From a virus, in IMG/VR virus record IMGVR_UViG_3300030202_001327, positions 21,609 through 52,542 of that record: 30,934 bases of DNA. One strand, written 5' to 3'. A model generated the notes under the pieces. It did not search any database. It saw only the letters and a program-made list of their open reading frames with translations, and was not told the origin of the DNA. Position 1 is the first letter of the stretch. Every line of letters begins with the position of its first letter. Positions 1-9,517 of this stretch are shown in pieces. Position numbers and translations under genes: made by a program.

Positions 1-338
1 TGACCATAAAGAGCAGAAAATACAGCGTTTGTAGCTATATCTTTTGCCGCATCCTTACCACCTTCGTCACCATAAAATTCACCAATGTCAGTAATTTGTT
101 CGTATAAATTACTAAACGAGTTTTTTATAGATTGCCAAGTGCTAATCTTTGGAGGTGATTCCAATGAACCATCTTCCGATACTGAGGCCGTATTGTTTTT
201 TGATCCCGCAGTTGCCTCTACAGTTGCAGGATCCGATATCTTTCCCGGCGAGTTGTAGTGTTTAACTACCGAAGCTATAGCTTCTTCAGACTCACCAGCG
301 TCTATCATGCGCTGCACGATTACTTCTAATTCTTTCAT
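1..338 (-). CDS. Virion/cargo protein, N-terminal part (cut by window edge)
   Basis: The frame opens at an ATG at 338 and stays open to base 1, so only the first 112 residues are present. The protein begins MKELEVIVQRMIDAGESEEA, a short helical motif I associate with the start of large internal virion proteins in marine phages of Bacteroidetes. It continues through a Ser/Thr/Pro-rich linker (about residues 30-65) into a mixed helical stretch rich in Gly and Asp. It lies 12 bases downstream of the 402-aa gene and has an A/T leader without a Shine-Dalgarno sequence. Its position after the Ala/Gln-rich internal protein suggests a cargo or DNA-ejection protein. No catalytic motif is visible in this fragment, so the function is inferred from context only. 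Confidence 0.7.
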   Translation of the reverse strand, partial: MKELEVIVQRMIDAGESEEAIASVVKHYNSPGKISDPATVEATAGSKNNTASVSEDGSLESPPKISTWQSIKNSFSNLYEQITDIGEFYGDEGGKDAAKDIATNAVFSALYG

Positions 339-350
339 GAGTAATTTTGT

Positions 351-1559
351 TTATGAATATTTTGTTATATAATCTTGAGCTGTCATTTGCTCAGGGTTTT
401 GTTGGCTTGCATTGTTAAGTTTTGGCCAAAGGTTATCTGGTATATTTTGTCCAGATAGTAAATGATATAAATCACTTGGATTTGTAGGGTCTATTAAAGC
501 AACCTTGTTACCTGAATAGTATTCAAATAAACCAGGCTCTTCTTCAGAAGGTATTATTTCATCATTACCAGTTAATATACTATTTAAATAGCTAGCATCA
601 CCTTGAGATAACATATCCCAACCATTTAATACATTATTCATTCTAGCTTGATATTTTCTTGCAGAAGCTGTACCTCCAGGTAACTTATTATTTGAAGATT
701 TAGCTGAAGATGATTGAGCGGCTGTATTTTTAAAAGACTGTACATAAGAGTCTATTACAAATTGTCTTAATTCATCTTGCCTACTATCATCGTGTAATAA
801 CAATGGGTCTACACCTAAACCACCTGGTACAATAAAATCATCAGCGGCTAAAGACTTAGCTGTGTTGATTTTACTAACTAACTTTGTCATTTTCATACGA
901 TATAGGTTTTCTGTATGTTTATCAAAAGGTCTACCAGCTTTGTAAGCGCTATCATTCATATCTATTATATCTTGAGCAGCTACGTTATCTTTTACAATAT
1001 AATCGTCCATATCGTTAAACTTAGCATAACCTTCTTCATTAGTAAAAAATATATCCCCAGTTTTACCGATCTTCATGTTCATTTTATCAGTATATACATT
1101 AGATAATAAACCTAATTTAGTGCTACTATTTGCCCTACTCATTTGACCATTAGTTTCTGTTACTAAATAATCTTCTTTGTATTTTTTAAAATTTTCAAAC
1201 TGTGTATTTAAATTAGCTACTCTATTTTGAACAGCAGATAATTGTTGTCTAAATTGTAGGTTAGCAGGACTACCAGCTTCTGTTTCTTTTATTTTTTTCT
1301 TTAAATAGAAAGTCTCTTGTATAGCTTGATTTGAAAATCTAGTTACCTCTCCTTTGTACTTTGGAGGAACTTTAGATATATCTACGCCTTCAGGTATTTT
1401 ATCAAAATAAGCATTAGCTTCAGCGTTGCTTCTTTGTTTGTAATACTCTTCTCTTAGTTTAAGTTCTTCTCTATTTACAGAGACATTATTATTTTTATCT
1501 TTAACTACTAATCCTGAACCAACTAAATCCGCAAAATAATCTTTATCTAATAAATTCAT
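351..1559 (-). CDS. Putative internal virion (cargo) structural protein
   Basis: This 402-aa protein has no recognisable enzyme motif. Residues 30-50 and 75-135 are charged and helical (for example LKKKIKETEAG near 86-96), with likely coiled-coil character. The second half is more mixed, with an Asn/Ser-rich patch near residue 290 and a polar C-terminus. It starts at ATG 1559, 13 bases after the stop of the 217-aa gene, with an A/T-rich leader and no Shine-Dalgarno sequence. It sits between the Ala/Gln-rich ejection-like protein and the truncated cargo gene, after the tail genes. That is where podoviruses of this type keep proteins stored in the capsid or tail for injection. There is no signal peptide or membrane segment. 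The role is inferred from position. Confidence 0.75.
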   Translation of the reverse strand: MNLLDKDYFADLVGSGLVVKDKNNNVSVNREELKLREEYYKQRSNAEANAYFDKIPEGVDISKVPPKYKGEVTRFSNQAIQETFYLKKKIKETEAGSPANLQFRQQLSAVQNRVANLNTQFENFKKYKEDYLVTETNGQMSRANSSTKLGLLSNVYTDKMNMKIGKTGDIFFTNEEGYAKFNDMDDYIVKDNVAAQDIIDMNDSAYKAGRPFDKHTENLYRMKMTKLVSKINTAKSLAADDFIVPGGLGVDPLLLHDDSRQDELRQFVIDSYVQSFKNTAAQSSSAKSSNNKLPGGTASARKYQARMNNVLNGWDMLSQGDASYLNSILTGNDEIIPSEEEPGLFEYYSGNKVALIDPTNPSDLYHLLSGQNIPDNLWPKLNNASQQNPEQMTAQDYITKYS

Positions 1560-1572
1560 AATCTAATTTTTA

Positions 1573-2226
1573 TTAATATTGAACACCACCTGATTGACCA
1601 ACTCTATGTAAAGAGCCACCTGGCAATGTTTCACTACCAAATCCAGTTACTTGACCTATACCACTCATTAATTGGTCAGTAGCTGCTTGTTTAGCCGCTA
1701 TAGCATCAGTAAATCTTTGCTCAGCTCTACCAAGCATACCAGCGTTTCTTGAAGCTTGAGCTTTTCTATTATACATTTCCCCTTGAATAAACCTTTGGTT
1801 TAATACATCTTGTTGGGCCATTTGTTTCATTTGGTTAGCTTGCTCTTGAGCCCCTATACTAGCTGTAGCTCTTTGTAAGTTTTGAGATTGCTGATTAGCC
1901 ATTGATTGCGCTAAAGCAGCTATACCACTACCTCCTGCTGCTCCTTGAAGATTACCCATTGTGTTAGCTAACGATTGTTGTTGTTGCGCGGCTAACATAT
2001 CTGCTTCTTGTGTATTGACAGTTAAGTCTTCATACACATTCTCTTGATTCATATATGGGTTTGATATATCCTGACTTTCTAAAGCCGCTAATTGTTTATC
2101 ATAACCAAGTTCTGCTTCTCTTAATTCTCTCTTTCTAGCTCTACTACCTATCATAGATCCTATGATATTCATACCTCCAGACTTTAAGAAGCCTTTGGCC
2201 ATTCCAAATAAATTTGCACTACTCAT
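1573..2226 (-). CDS. Ala/Gln-rich internal virion protein, DNA-ejection type
   Basis: This 217-aa protein starts with a Gly- and Met-rich amphipathic helix (about residues 1-27), followed by a basic patch (SRARKRELREAE). Residues 55-70 contain NPYMNQENVYEDLTVN, a motif I recognise from small internal proteins of marine podoviruses. The middle (80-160) is a low-complexity helix dominated by Gln, Ala, Met and Gly, and the C-terminus is Gly/Ser-rich. This composition resembles P22 gp7-like ejection proteins: an amphipathic start, a long Ala/Gln helix and no enzymatic motif. It stands at the head of the cargo cluster, 34 bases after the 115-aa gene. Release with the DNA and insertion into the host envelope are inferred from composition and location. 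Confidence 0.7.
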   Translation of the reverse strand: MSSANLFGMAKGFLKSGGMNIIGSMIGSRARKRELREAELGYDKQLAALESQDISNPYMNQENVYEDLTVNTQEADMLAAQQQQSLANTMGNLQGAAGGSGIAALAQSMANQQSQNLQRATASIGAQEQANQMKQMAQQDVLNQRFIQGEMYNRKAQASRNAGMLGRAEQRFTDAIAAKQAATDQLMSGIGQVTGFGSETLPGGSLHRVGQSGGVQY

Positions 2227-2260
2227 ATTTTCTTTTTTATTATAGTTATATTATTACACA

Positions 2261-2608
2261 TTATTTACTACTTTCAAATACTTCCGAACTTATGTGAAAA
2301 ATTTCAGCATGTGTTTCACTGTTGTTAGATAGTTTTACTTCTGCGTAGTAACCTGTCATAGTTGAGGCATTACCTCTATTGTCTTTACTAAACATTATAT
2401 AATCACCACTTGATGGTCTAGTTAGATCATCAGGTATATTACATGTTAATGAATATGGTGGGTTAATTGCTGTGCAATCCCCCATTTTAATTATATTATT
2501 AGCTGTGTTAAAAGTACCAACAGTACTTGTTTTACAGTAATATATAATATCTCCTTTTTGAACTGAATCTTGTATGGGGACTGCGAAAGTTAAAGTTATA
2601 CTTGCCAT
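2261..2608 (-). CDS. Small beta-rich virion-associated protein, unknown function
   Basis: This 115-aa protein is predicted to be mostly beta-strand (ASITLTFAVPIQDSVQKGD at the start, then alternating polar/hydrophobic strands), with three Cys residues in its first 55 residues. There is no signal peptide, membrane segment or catalytic motif. Its start codon is 3 bases after the stop of the 47-aa gene, so the two are probably co-translated. It lies between the cadherin-like virion protein and the ejection-type protein, which suggests a structural or assembly role. I recognise the pattern as a small conserved protein of marine phages but know no assigned function. Confidence 0.7.
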   Translation of the reverse strand: MASITLTFAVPIQDSVQKGDIIYYCKTSTVGTFNTANNIIKMGDCTAINPPYSLTCNIPDDLTRPSSGDYIMFSKDNRGNASTMTGYYAEVKLSNNSETHAEIFHISSEVFESSK

Positions 2609-2611
2609 ATT

Positions 2612-2755
2612 CTATTTTTTATAAGGAAACATTTTATTTAAATTTTCCTTTCTTCTATTACACCCACAGTTAGGGTTTATTTTTTCTACAACCTTTTTTA
2701 TTCCAGTTGCTTTTGTAATTTTTTCTATAGTATCGCCTAATCCTTTTGATTTCAT
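2612..2755 (-). CDS. Small Cys-containing conserved phage protein (47 aa)
   Basis: The open frame extends upstream to 2845, but the likely start is the internal ATG at 2755, directly after the upstream stop (TAA A ATG). This gives MKSKGLGDTIEKITKATGIK followed by a CGCNRRKE motif and a C-terminus of NKMFPYKK. The segment before 2755 would overlap the end of the 752-aa gene by 89 bases and looks like read-through sequence. The GLGDTIEKITKATGIKK helix plus Cys-Gly-Cys and a basic tail is a pattern I recall from short proteins in phages of Bacteroidetes. Metal binding by the two close Cys residues is possible, but two ligands alone do not prove it. The function is unknown. Confidence 0.7.
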   Translation of the reverse strand: MKSKGLGDTIEKITKATGIKKVVEKINPNCGCNRRKENLNKMFPYKK

Positions 2756-2756
2756 T

Positions 2757-5015
2757 TTAACAAATTGTTGCGTTTTGACTATTTTCTGCGTCTGTTCTAC
2801 TGTTGTAATACTTATCATCATGTACGTAAGCCGTAGGTGTTCCATTTGTGTGAGATCCTATAATTTTACCAACCATAACTGATCCAGAACAACCTACTCC
2901 TAACCTAACCCACTTATTAGTTAAACTACCAAAACTCAAACAAGTTGCTGCTAAACTACCACTACTACAAACTTGTGTTCCATGCACATAATGTGTCGAT
3001 GTATAATTACCACTTGTATTATAAGTATCTACTCTAAATCTAGATGTAGTACCTTCACTAACATCGTTTATTGTTATTGTAAATGCTTTTTCAAAATACA
3101 AACTTCCATGAACAGAATCAGTAGATCTTACTCTAATAGAGTATGAGTTTTTAGTTTCATAATCAAAAGAGGTACTAGCTCTTAAATTACTACCACTTAT
3201 ATTAAAGCTTGAGTTATCCGTGCTACCTGTACCAGATACTAAAGTGTAAGTATAACTTCCAGCTCCATCAGGATCAGTTGACGAGAATGCTCCAATAACT
3301 GCATTAACTAAATTATTTTCATTAATTGATGTAGCAGATAGCGATATGTTAGTTGGCGCATCAGCTACAGCCGCTACAACAACAGTTGCTGTTGCGGTAT
3401 TACTATCTTGATACCCGTCATTACATTTCCATGTAAAAGTTGTAGTACCATTCCAATTTGCGTTTGGTGAAAACGTAACGTTAGATCCAGATATACTAAC
3501 AGTAGCATTTGCTGGGTTACCAACTATACTATAAGTTAAAGTATCACTATTAGCATCTGTTGCTTTACCTGATAAATCAATAGTAACATTAGTATCTTCA
3601 TTAGTGTTATATGAATGACTAGTTGCCACTGGAGGTAAGTTTATAAAATTATCTAAAGCTAAAGTATGAGTTGATACAGCTTCGCCAAAACTTTCTAAAT
3701 CTACATTTACAGTAAAGGTTAAACTGCTATACACATTGTTGTCAGCTGGAACATAAGCCGTACCATTAGACGTTATAGATTTTATAATCATGTTACTATC
3801 ACCAGTTTCACCATTACAGTTAACAGCCACAAAATCACTTTCAGTTGGTAATCTTCTTAAAGCCATACTGACATTATCAGTTAAAACTAAGTTTATTGTT
3901 TTACTAATTAATGAATTAGCAACTTCTTGGTTAACAGATCCACTGTAAGCTTGGCTAGGTGAACTAGTGTAAGATCTTCCAGATGCTGAGTTTGTAGCTA
4001 CAGTATATGTGACATTAGCTAAAGCAGCAACTGTAAATGTAGCAATACCATCTGAATTTGAATCTATAGATGTGCTTAGATCTGTGCCACTATAAGAAGT
4101 GCTGTTCAATGTAAATGTATATGTTTCCGCTGATGTTATAAGCGGATAATCAATTAAAGTTGTAAACTGACCAGTAGAACCTATTGTTATATTTAAATCA
4201 GCACCACTTGTAAAATTACCGTTTGTAAAATTATACTTATTACCATTAGACTTAACCAGTGTTAGCTTTACCTGTGCTCCAACATCACCATATATTGTTA
4301 AAGCTCTTTTCGTTCTAGCAAAAGATAAAGCACTTTGATCATGAACAAAAGAACTTATTATTTTATTTCCAACAGCAGGTATTGTACCAGCCGCATTAGC
4401 TGTAAATGTTATAGCATCACCAGTAGAACTTTGATTAAAAGTGTATTTAACAGTAAAAGTTTTAGCTGTTACTAAACCATTTGATTCAGTTACAGTTGAC
4501 GTTACTTCGTAATTAGATGAATTATTAGATGTTATAACATAACTAGGTTCATCAACAAAGTATTTACCACTAGCAGCGGTATATGTTCTTGTAAACAAAG
4601 TTACCGTAGTTGGTTTAACACCTGATCCAGTATATGGTTGAGTAGCTGTATTAACAGTAGCATTAGTCAACGTGTTTGTTATACTTCCGGATACGGTTAA
4701 TGGTTCTTGTTTAGCTAAAATAGCAGCACCATCAATATCAATAGTTAAAGTAACATCATTATTACCAGGATTATAAGTATTTGTTAGATCACATGTGACA
4801 GTAACAGTATTGTCTAAAGCATATGCTGTTGTACTATCCGCTAACGTTATAGTGCTTATTCCAGTTGGAGGTGATTGTTTTGAAAAATCAGCAGCTCTAA
4901 CAACGTATCCTTCATCTGGTGTTATAATTAAAACCTGATTAGCAGTAGTTCCTACCGCTTGGTTTTTAGTTACATCTACCGCAGCTTGTGTTATAGTGCA
5001 ATTAATTAATGCCAT
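2757..5015 (-). CDS. Virion surface protein with cadherin-like/Ig-like domains
   Basis: This 752-aa, Thr/Ser/Asn-rich, all-beta protein has an N-terminal part (1-455) that looks like a series of Ig-like or beta-sandwich modules. Residues 461-552 form a cadherin-like domain of the tandem/VCBS type, with NEDTNVTIDLSG, then TDANSDTLTYSIVG, then WNGTTTFTWKCNDG. Residues 553-654 form a second, classical cadherin-type repeat with INEN, STDPDGAGSYTYTL, FDYETKNSYSIRVRSTD and a closing ITINDVSEG. The DPD and DYE acids are typical calcium-binding positions. The C-terminus (655-752) is a separate Cys-containing module ending YYNSRTDAENSQNATIC. The start is 1 base after the stop of the muzzle-like gene (TAATATG). 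A role in host-surface adhesion or virion decoration is inferred from the domain type. There is no signal peptide. Confidence 0.8.
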   Translation of the reverse strand: MALINCTITQAAVDVTKNQAVGTTANQVLIITPDEGYVVRAADFSKQSPPTGISTITLADSTTAYALDNTVTVTCDLTNTYNPGNNDVTLTIDIDGAAILAKQEPLTVSGSITNTLTNATVNTATQPYTGSGVKPTTVTLFTRTYTAASGKYFVDEPSYVITSNNSSNYEVTSTVTESNGLVTAKTFTVKYTFNQSSTGDAITFTANAAGTIPAVGNKIISSFVHDQSALSFARTKRALTIYGDVGAQVKLTLVKSNGNKYNFTNGNFTSGADLNITIGSTGQFTTLIDYPLITSAETYTFTLNSTSYSGTDLSTSIDSNSDGIATFTVAALANVTYTVATNSASGRSYTSSPSQAYSGSVNQEVANSLISKTINLVLTDNVSMALRRLPTESDFVAVNCNGETGDSNMIIKSITSNGTAYVPADNNVYSSLTFTVNVDLESFGEAVSTHTLALDNFINLPPVATSHSYNTNEDTNVTIDLSGKATDANSDTLTYSIVGNPANATVSISGSNVTFSPNANWNGTTTFTWKCNDGYQDSNTATATVVVAAVADAPTNISLSATSINENNLVNAVIGAFSSTDPDGAGSYTYTLVSGTGSTDNSSFNISGSNLRASTSFDYETKNSYSIRVRSTDSVHGSLYFEKAFTITINDVSEGTTSRFRVDTYNTSGNYTSTHYVHGTQVCSSGSLAATCLSFGSLTNKWVRLGVGCSGSVMVGKIIGSHTNGTPTAYVHDDKYYNSRTDAENSQNATIC

Positions 5016-5016
5016 A

Positions 5017-8000
5017 TTAGTCGTTATTTTCTACTATTGTTATTGTTATCTTACTAGGTGTTGTGTCTCCAGTTGGATTAGCTGATAATTTACCTATACC
5101 TTGAACAGAAAATTCTTTAGTATCTAGATTACCACTCTGGTTAGAGTTGTTCCAAGTTGTTTCAGTTCCTTGTATATAACCAAACCATTTATTTTCTTTT
5201 CCTTTAAACTGGTGTACTGTACCATCTTGTAAATCTGTTGTTATAAAATTTGTATACCAACCATTTTTAGCTACATTGTTAAAGTATTCATTGTCTGTTA
5301 AGTTTTGTATCACTTTACTTTGAGTACCCTCATAGTTAAGAGTGTTAAACCCTTTCACAGTGTCAGGACCATCATTGAAAATAATATTAACTGAGGATTC
5401 ATAGAACTTAGTAGCATCGTTTTCACCAGCAGATGTATCATAAAATCTATTTCTCTTGGTATTCGTATGTGACCACAGCTCACCATTTTTAAAAGTATAA
5501 AATATATTATTTAATGATAATCCATTTTCTGGTATAAATGATTTTCTACTAGGCCAACCTTGAACTGTTTCCATAAATGAAACTGTATCATCAAAGTTTC
5601 TTATAGCGTTACTCTGTAACGTTACATTATATAGATCTTTACTATCGTCATAATATCCTAATATAGTATCTGAGCTAGCTAACTTATCCTTAAAGTAATC
5701 ATCCATACCGTAGTTAGATATTTCTGTTACTCCGTCCATAGAAAGTCTCAACATTTTACCTCTTGGCTTATCAGCAAAATAACATCTATAAGCATAGTTA
5801 GCAAAACTTTCTGGGTTAACACCTATACCAAACTCTCCAAATGTAGGTGGTATAATTGCTTGACCAAGAACTGCATTAGAAGCTGTTAAGTTAGCATTAC
5901 CATCAGCATTATATAAAGCATCTTTATTAGCTAATATCTTAACAACCTTATCTTCGCAAAAAGCTAACAAATCAGTTTCTCTTGTATGTAGTAACTGTAT
6001 ACTACCATATTCAGGATTTAAATCTTTTGTTACTTTATCAGCCATAACAAATTGATTTAAATAATTTATACCAGATGTAGAATTAAATATACCAGAGTAT
6101 ATTAATCCTGTTTTCTTGTGTTCTTCTTTATATTGTTCAGCTAATACTGATGAAGCTTTAACACCTTTAGATATTTGAGAAGCGTTGTAATCATCTCTAA
6201 TTCTATTAGATTCTACACCATTAGCAAAACTATAACAGTTATGATAATCTAAACTTTGTGTTGTAGCATGTGTGTTTATAGCGAAAGCATTACTAGCTTC
6301 ATAGTATATGTCTAATTCAGCTACTTCTTTTGGTTCTGTCTCCCATATAGCTGGGTTACTAGAGCTAAATCCTTCAAGATCATTATCATCTACATATAAA
6401 GTACCTATTTGTATAGGTAAATTGTTATCTATATCTGTTGTTATACCACTTATATTATCTTCTGGTGCCCACTCTACAGGTTTATCTAACTTAATAGTCC
6501 AATATATAATTCTACTACTAGCAAAAGTACCAGATCTTCCTCCACCATTACTTTTTCTTCCTTTATATCCAACACCTCTGTTTCTAGCCCAACCTTTTAT
6601 TTCATAAACAGTATCGTTAGGATCACCTGAAAATTTTATATAATTACCAACAGATTCTATACCGTTAACCATGTCTTTATATTGTGGCTCTACAGTGTTA
6701 CCAAATTTAACCCACTCACCCCAAGCATCATCTTGGCCATTTTTATTATTTTTAAACTTATCACCAAAATTATGAAAACCTATTTCTATAACATCTTCTC
6801 CTTGTCTTATACCGAAACCTTGAATATCGTTAAACGCGTTTGACCCTGTATCTACATCATCACCTTGATTTCTATTATTTTGTATGTCACCAGATATATT
6901 TAATTGTTTAAAGAAATCCATTCTACCCCATCTACATATATGCCAACCAGCAGGGTGACTACCATTACCTTTGTTTTTCTCTCTCCAAAAATTATATCTA
7001 CTAGATTGACTACCACCTGTGTCATAACCTAAAGATGTAGTTGATGTGCTACCATTAGCACCTCCACCTACTTGCCAATAATTCTGTTGTGCAAGTATTC
7101 TTAATTCATCAAGATTATTAAACCTCAATATATTTTGCTCTAATGTAGTATCTCTAAATATTTTAGCAAAAAATCTACCTTGAAACTCTGGATTTAATTT
7201 CTTAACTTTTTGTGCTATTTCAATTTTCATTTGAGGACTTTGTACATTCGTACCACCACCAACGGTACCTAGCCATTCAACATCAGATTCATCAAATGTA
7301 CCATCAATTGTTATTTGCCAATATTTTGTTTTACCATCATCTACTGGTAAGTCATCAGTTGTACCCGCGTAGTCTAAGTCTGCTACGGTAGGTTCATAGC
7401 TAATTAAAGCTACATCGTAATACTTTGTAATATTAGCACCTTTTTTAATTCTTACAACCAGATCAGATTGACTGTGTATTGCTGTTGCAGATAAATTTAC
7501 CTCATCAGCACTACCAGTTGTACCTCCAAAATTTACTTTCCATAATTCATGTGGTATTCTAATAAATGATGTTTGTTTTTCTGGATAACCACCTGATACA
7601 AATAAATTACCGTCGCTATTTGCTACAGCATGTCCTTTTGAAACCTTTTCTATAGTTAAAAATTCTGGAGCATTGTTTTCAATAGCTAATATTTTATATC
7701 TTGCCTCTTCCTGAACAAAAGTGTCAGAGTCATGTCTTTTCTTTAATACTATAAATGTTTCCTCACTTACTTTATTTCTTTCTGATGAAGGAAAAGCTAA
7801 CCAAACGTTTCCATCTTCTGCTGGATAATGTCTATCCATTGATAAATTATAATACTCAGCAGATGTTTCTTTTACAAAATATTTATAATGTGTAGCCCAA
7901 GATGGAGGATTACTGTCCATAGATATTTGTAGTACATTATACTGATTAGCTTGATCTTTATCTAATATTATCGAACCAGATGGATCTGTTAAAACCGGTG

Positions 8001-9513
8001 TTTCTCTACCAAACTCGTCTTTATAAACAATACCTATTTGATAAGTCCTCATTGATTTTAATGATTTACCAGGATAACCAGCTTCATAATCAGAATTATT
8101 AGCTTGTACTATTGACACGTTAAACTTAGGGGTTATTTCGCTATTGTCAATATCTTTTAGATCATATTGTTGTAGATAATTACCATATACTATTCTATTA
8201 GCAACTAATTCTTGTGATTGAGCTTTTTTAGGAACGTTGTCCCATGGTCTCAATAACTCCATAGATGGTAAAACTTTGTATATAACCTCTGATTTTATTT
8301 CAATAGAATTACTAGCCCACTCATCATCACTTGGTTTTATCGACTTTACAGTGTAAACATTTGTGTTTGAATCTTCTTTATATAGTATATCTACTTCAAC
8401 TACGTCTTTAGGTTTTTGTGTTGTTTTAAAATTAGATATAGTTAATTTTCTTAATTTATTAACCATACCTTTATTATAACCTTTTCTAGGTTCATAATCA
8501 AACTCTTGTGGTAAAAATGCTACTTGTGAAAATGGACCCATAGCAGAGTATTGACCATCTGAATACTTATACCTATAAGCAAATCTTGGAAACTTAAACT
8601 CAAATAGAGCTTTTTTCTCCATGAGTACAACTTTCCAATCCTTATTACCACTCGGAACATCTTCCGGTACAGCGTCCATGTTTACCTTAAAACTACTAGC
8701 GTTTGTAGGCGATGTAGCTAAAACACTTAATATAACTTCTTCATTTTCACTTTCGTCTAACAATGTTAACTTAACTCTATCACCTACTGATAGATTAATA
8801 TCTGATGTAAAATCTACAAAACCATTGTTTAATGGATATACTAAACCTGACTCGTAAGGTTCACTGTTACTATCAGTAAAAGAAACTTGTAGCAAAGATG
8901 TTTCAACTATACCAGATGTTCTAGATGCAGCCATAGTTAAAGTAGGAGCTTCAATAGGTGCTTTCTTTATAACAGTAATGTCATCAATAGTAAAGTTATA
9001 ACTTGTAGTTCCATCAGATTCATCTATCAGCGTAGTGTGTGTAGAATAGTTTGAGCTACCCGCTTTAAATCTTTTTATATCTATTTTTTTAGGTTCAGAG
9101 TTGTTATCAGTCCAATATATAAAACCTTCTATTATATTAACACCTATTATTTTATATTTATTTTCTGTGCTAAAGTTTAAAATATTATTAGCGTCAACAA
9201 CTACTGGTGATACTTCTTTAGTATATTGATCGTATTCAGCTATAACATCTCTGCTAGTTCCAGATATAAACCAATATATTTTATCATTAGCCGTATCTCT
9301 AACAGATCCAATACACTTAGCGCCTGCTACGTTAATAGCACTTGAATAAGCTAACTCGTTACCAAGTATGTTTTGAGCAGTACCTACATCACTACCCTCA
9401 GAACCAGCAACTTGTATATTTAAAGCGTCTCTATACTCACCGTTAGGAATTAACCTTTCGTCTAGGTCTTTATTCATTTTACCCATACGAAAATTTCTTT
9501 TTAATTCCGCCAT
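5017..9513 (-). CDS. Large tail-hub/muzzle-like stabilization protein
   Basis: This is a 1498-aa protein. It begins with NFRMGKMNKDLDERLIPNGE (residues 7-26), then YRDALNIQVAGSEGSDVG, a signature I know from the large tail stabilization proteins of marine and crAss-like podoviruses. The N-terminal half reads as beta-propeller-like repeats: KIYWFISG near 78, FIYWTDNN near 135, and later CYFADKPRGKMLRLSMDGV followed by LGYYDDSKDLYNVTL. The middle (about 850-1000) is Gly/Asn/Trp-rich. The length and the position after two ring-type proteins fit the muzzle protein of crAss-like phages, which forms the distal end of the short tail. It starts 4 bases after the stop of the 297-aa ring protein. A tail-needle or other adhesin role is less likely given the N-terminus. 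Confidence 0.8.
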   Translation of the reverse strand: MAELKRNFRMGKMNKDLDERLIPNGEYRDALNIQVAGSEGSDVGTAQNILGNELAYSSAINVAGAKCIGSVRDTANDKIYWFISGTSRDVIAEYDQYTKEVSPVVVDANNILNFSTENKYKIIGVNIIEGFIYWTDNNSEPKKIDIKRFKAGSSNYSTHTTLIDESDGTTSYNFTIDDITVIKKAPIEAPTLTMAASRTSGIVETSLLQVSFTDSNSEPYESGLVYPLNNGFVDFTSDINLSVGDRVKLTLLDESENEEVILSVLATSPTNASSFKVNMDAVPEDVPSGNKDWKVVLMEKKALFEFKFPRFAYRYKYSDGQYSAMGPFSQVAFLPQEFDYEPRKGYNKGMVNKLRKLTISNFKTTQKPKDVVEVDILYKEDSNTNVYTVKSIKPSDDEWASNSIEIKSEVIYKVLPSMELLRPWDNVPKKAQSQELVANRIVYGNYLQQYDLKDIDNSEITPKFNVSIVQANNSDYEAGYPGKSLKSMRTYQIGIVYKDEFGRETPVLTDPSGSIILDKDQANQYNVLQISMDSNPPSWATHYKYFVKETSAEYYNLSMDRHYPAEDGNVWLAFPSSERNKVSEETFIVLKKRHDSDTFVQEEARYKILAIENNAPEFLTIEKVSKGHAVANSDGNLFVSGGYPEKQTSFIRIPHELWKVNFGGTTGSADEVNLSATAIHSQSDLVVRIKKGANITKYYDVALISYEPTVADLDYAGTTDDLPVDDGKTKYWQITIDGTFDESDVEWLGTVGGGTNVQSPQMKIEIAQKVKKLNPEFQGRFFAKIFRDTTLEQNILRFNNLDELRILAQQNYWQVGGGANGSTSTTSLGYDTGGSQSSRYNFWREKNKGNGSHPAGWHICRWGRMDFFKQLNISGDIQNNRNQGDDVDTGSNAFNDIQGFGIRQGEDVIEIGFHNFGDKFKNNKNGQDDAWGEWVKFGNTVEPQYKDMVNGIESVGNYIKFSGDPNDTVYEIKGWARNRGVGYKGRKSNGGGRSGTFASSRIIYWTIKLDKPVEWAPEDNISGITTDIDNNLPIQIGTLYVDDNDLEGFSSSNPAIWETEPKEVAELDIYYEASNAFAINTHATTQSLDYHNCYSFANGVESNRIRDDYNASQISKGVKASSVLAEQYKEEHKKTGLIYSGIFNSTSGINYLNQFVMADKVTKDLNPEYGSIQLLHTRETDLLAFCEDKVVKILANKDALYNADGNANLTASNAVLGQAIIPPTFGEFGIGVNPESFANYAYRCYFADKPRGKMLRLSMDGVTEISNYGMDDYFKDKLASSDTILGYYDDSKDLYNVTLQSNAIRNFDDTVSFMETVQGWPSRKSFIPENGLSLNNIFYTFKNGELWSHTNTKRNRFYDTSAGENDATKFYESSVNIIFNDGPDTVKGFNTLNYEGTQSKVIQNLTDNEYFNNVAKNGWYTNFITTDLQDGTVHQFKGKENKWFGYIQGTETTWNNSNQSGNLDTKEFSVQGIGKLSANPTGDTTPSKITITIVENND

Positions 9514-9517
9514 TTAA

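Noticed and set aside
915-1106. Plus-strand open frame of 63 codons
   Set aside because: It lies wholly inside the 402-aa minus-strand gene, encodes a low-complexity hydrophobic/aromatic sequence typical of antisense AT-rich DNA, and has no leader or neighbours on its strand.
2757-2845. Upstream start for the small Cys protein
   Set aside because: These 30 residues come from the overlap with the 752-aa gene, and the ATG at 2755 gives a compact domain right after the upstream stop.
2757-5015. Diversity-generating retroelement target in the C-terminus of the cadherin-like protein
   Set aside because: No reverse transcriptase, template repeat or C-type-lectin-like variable region is visible in the window.
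6308-6607. Plus-strand open frame of 99 codons within the muzzle-like gene
   Set aside because: It is the antisense of a well-supported long gene, with Leu/Ser/Pro-biased composition and no recognisable family.
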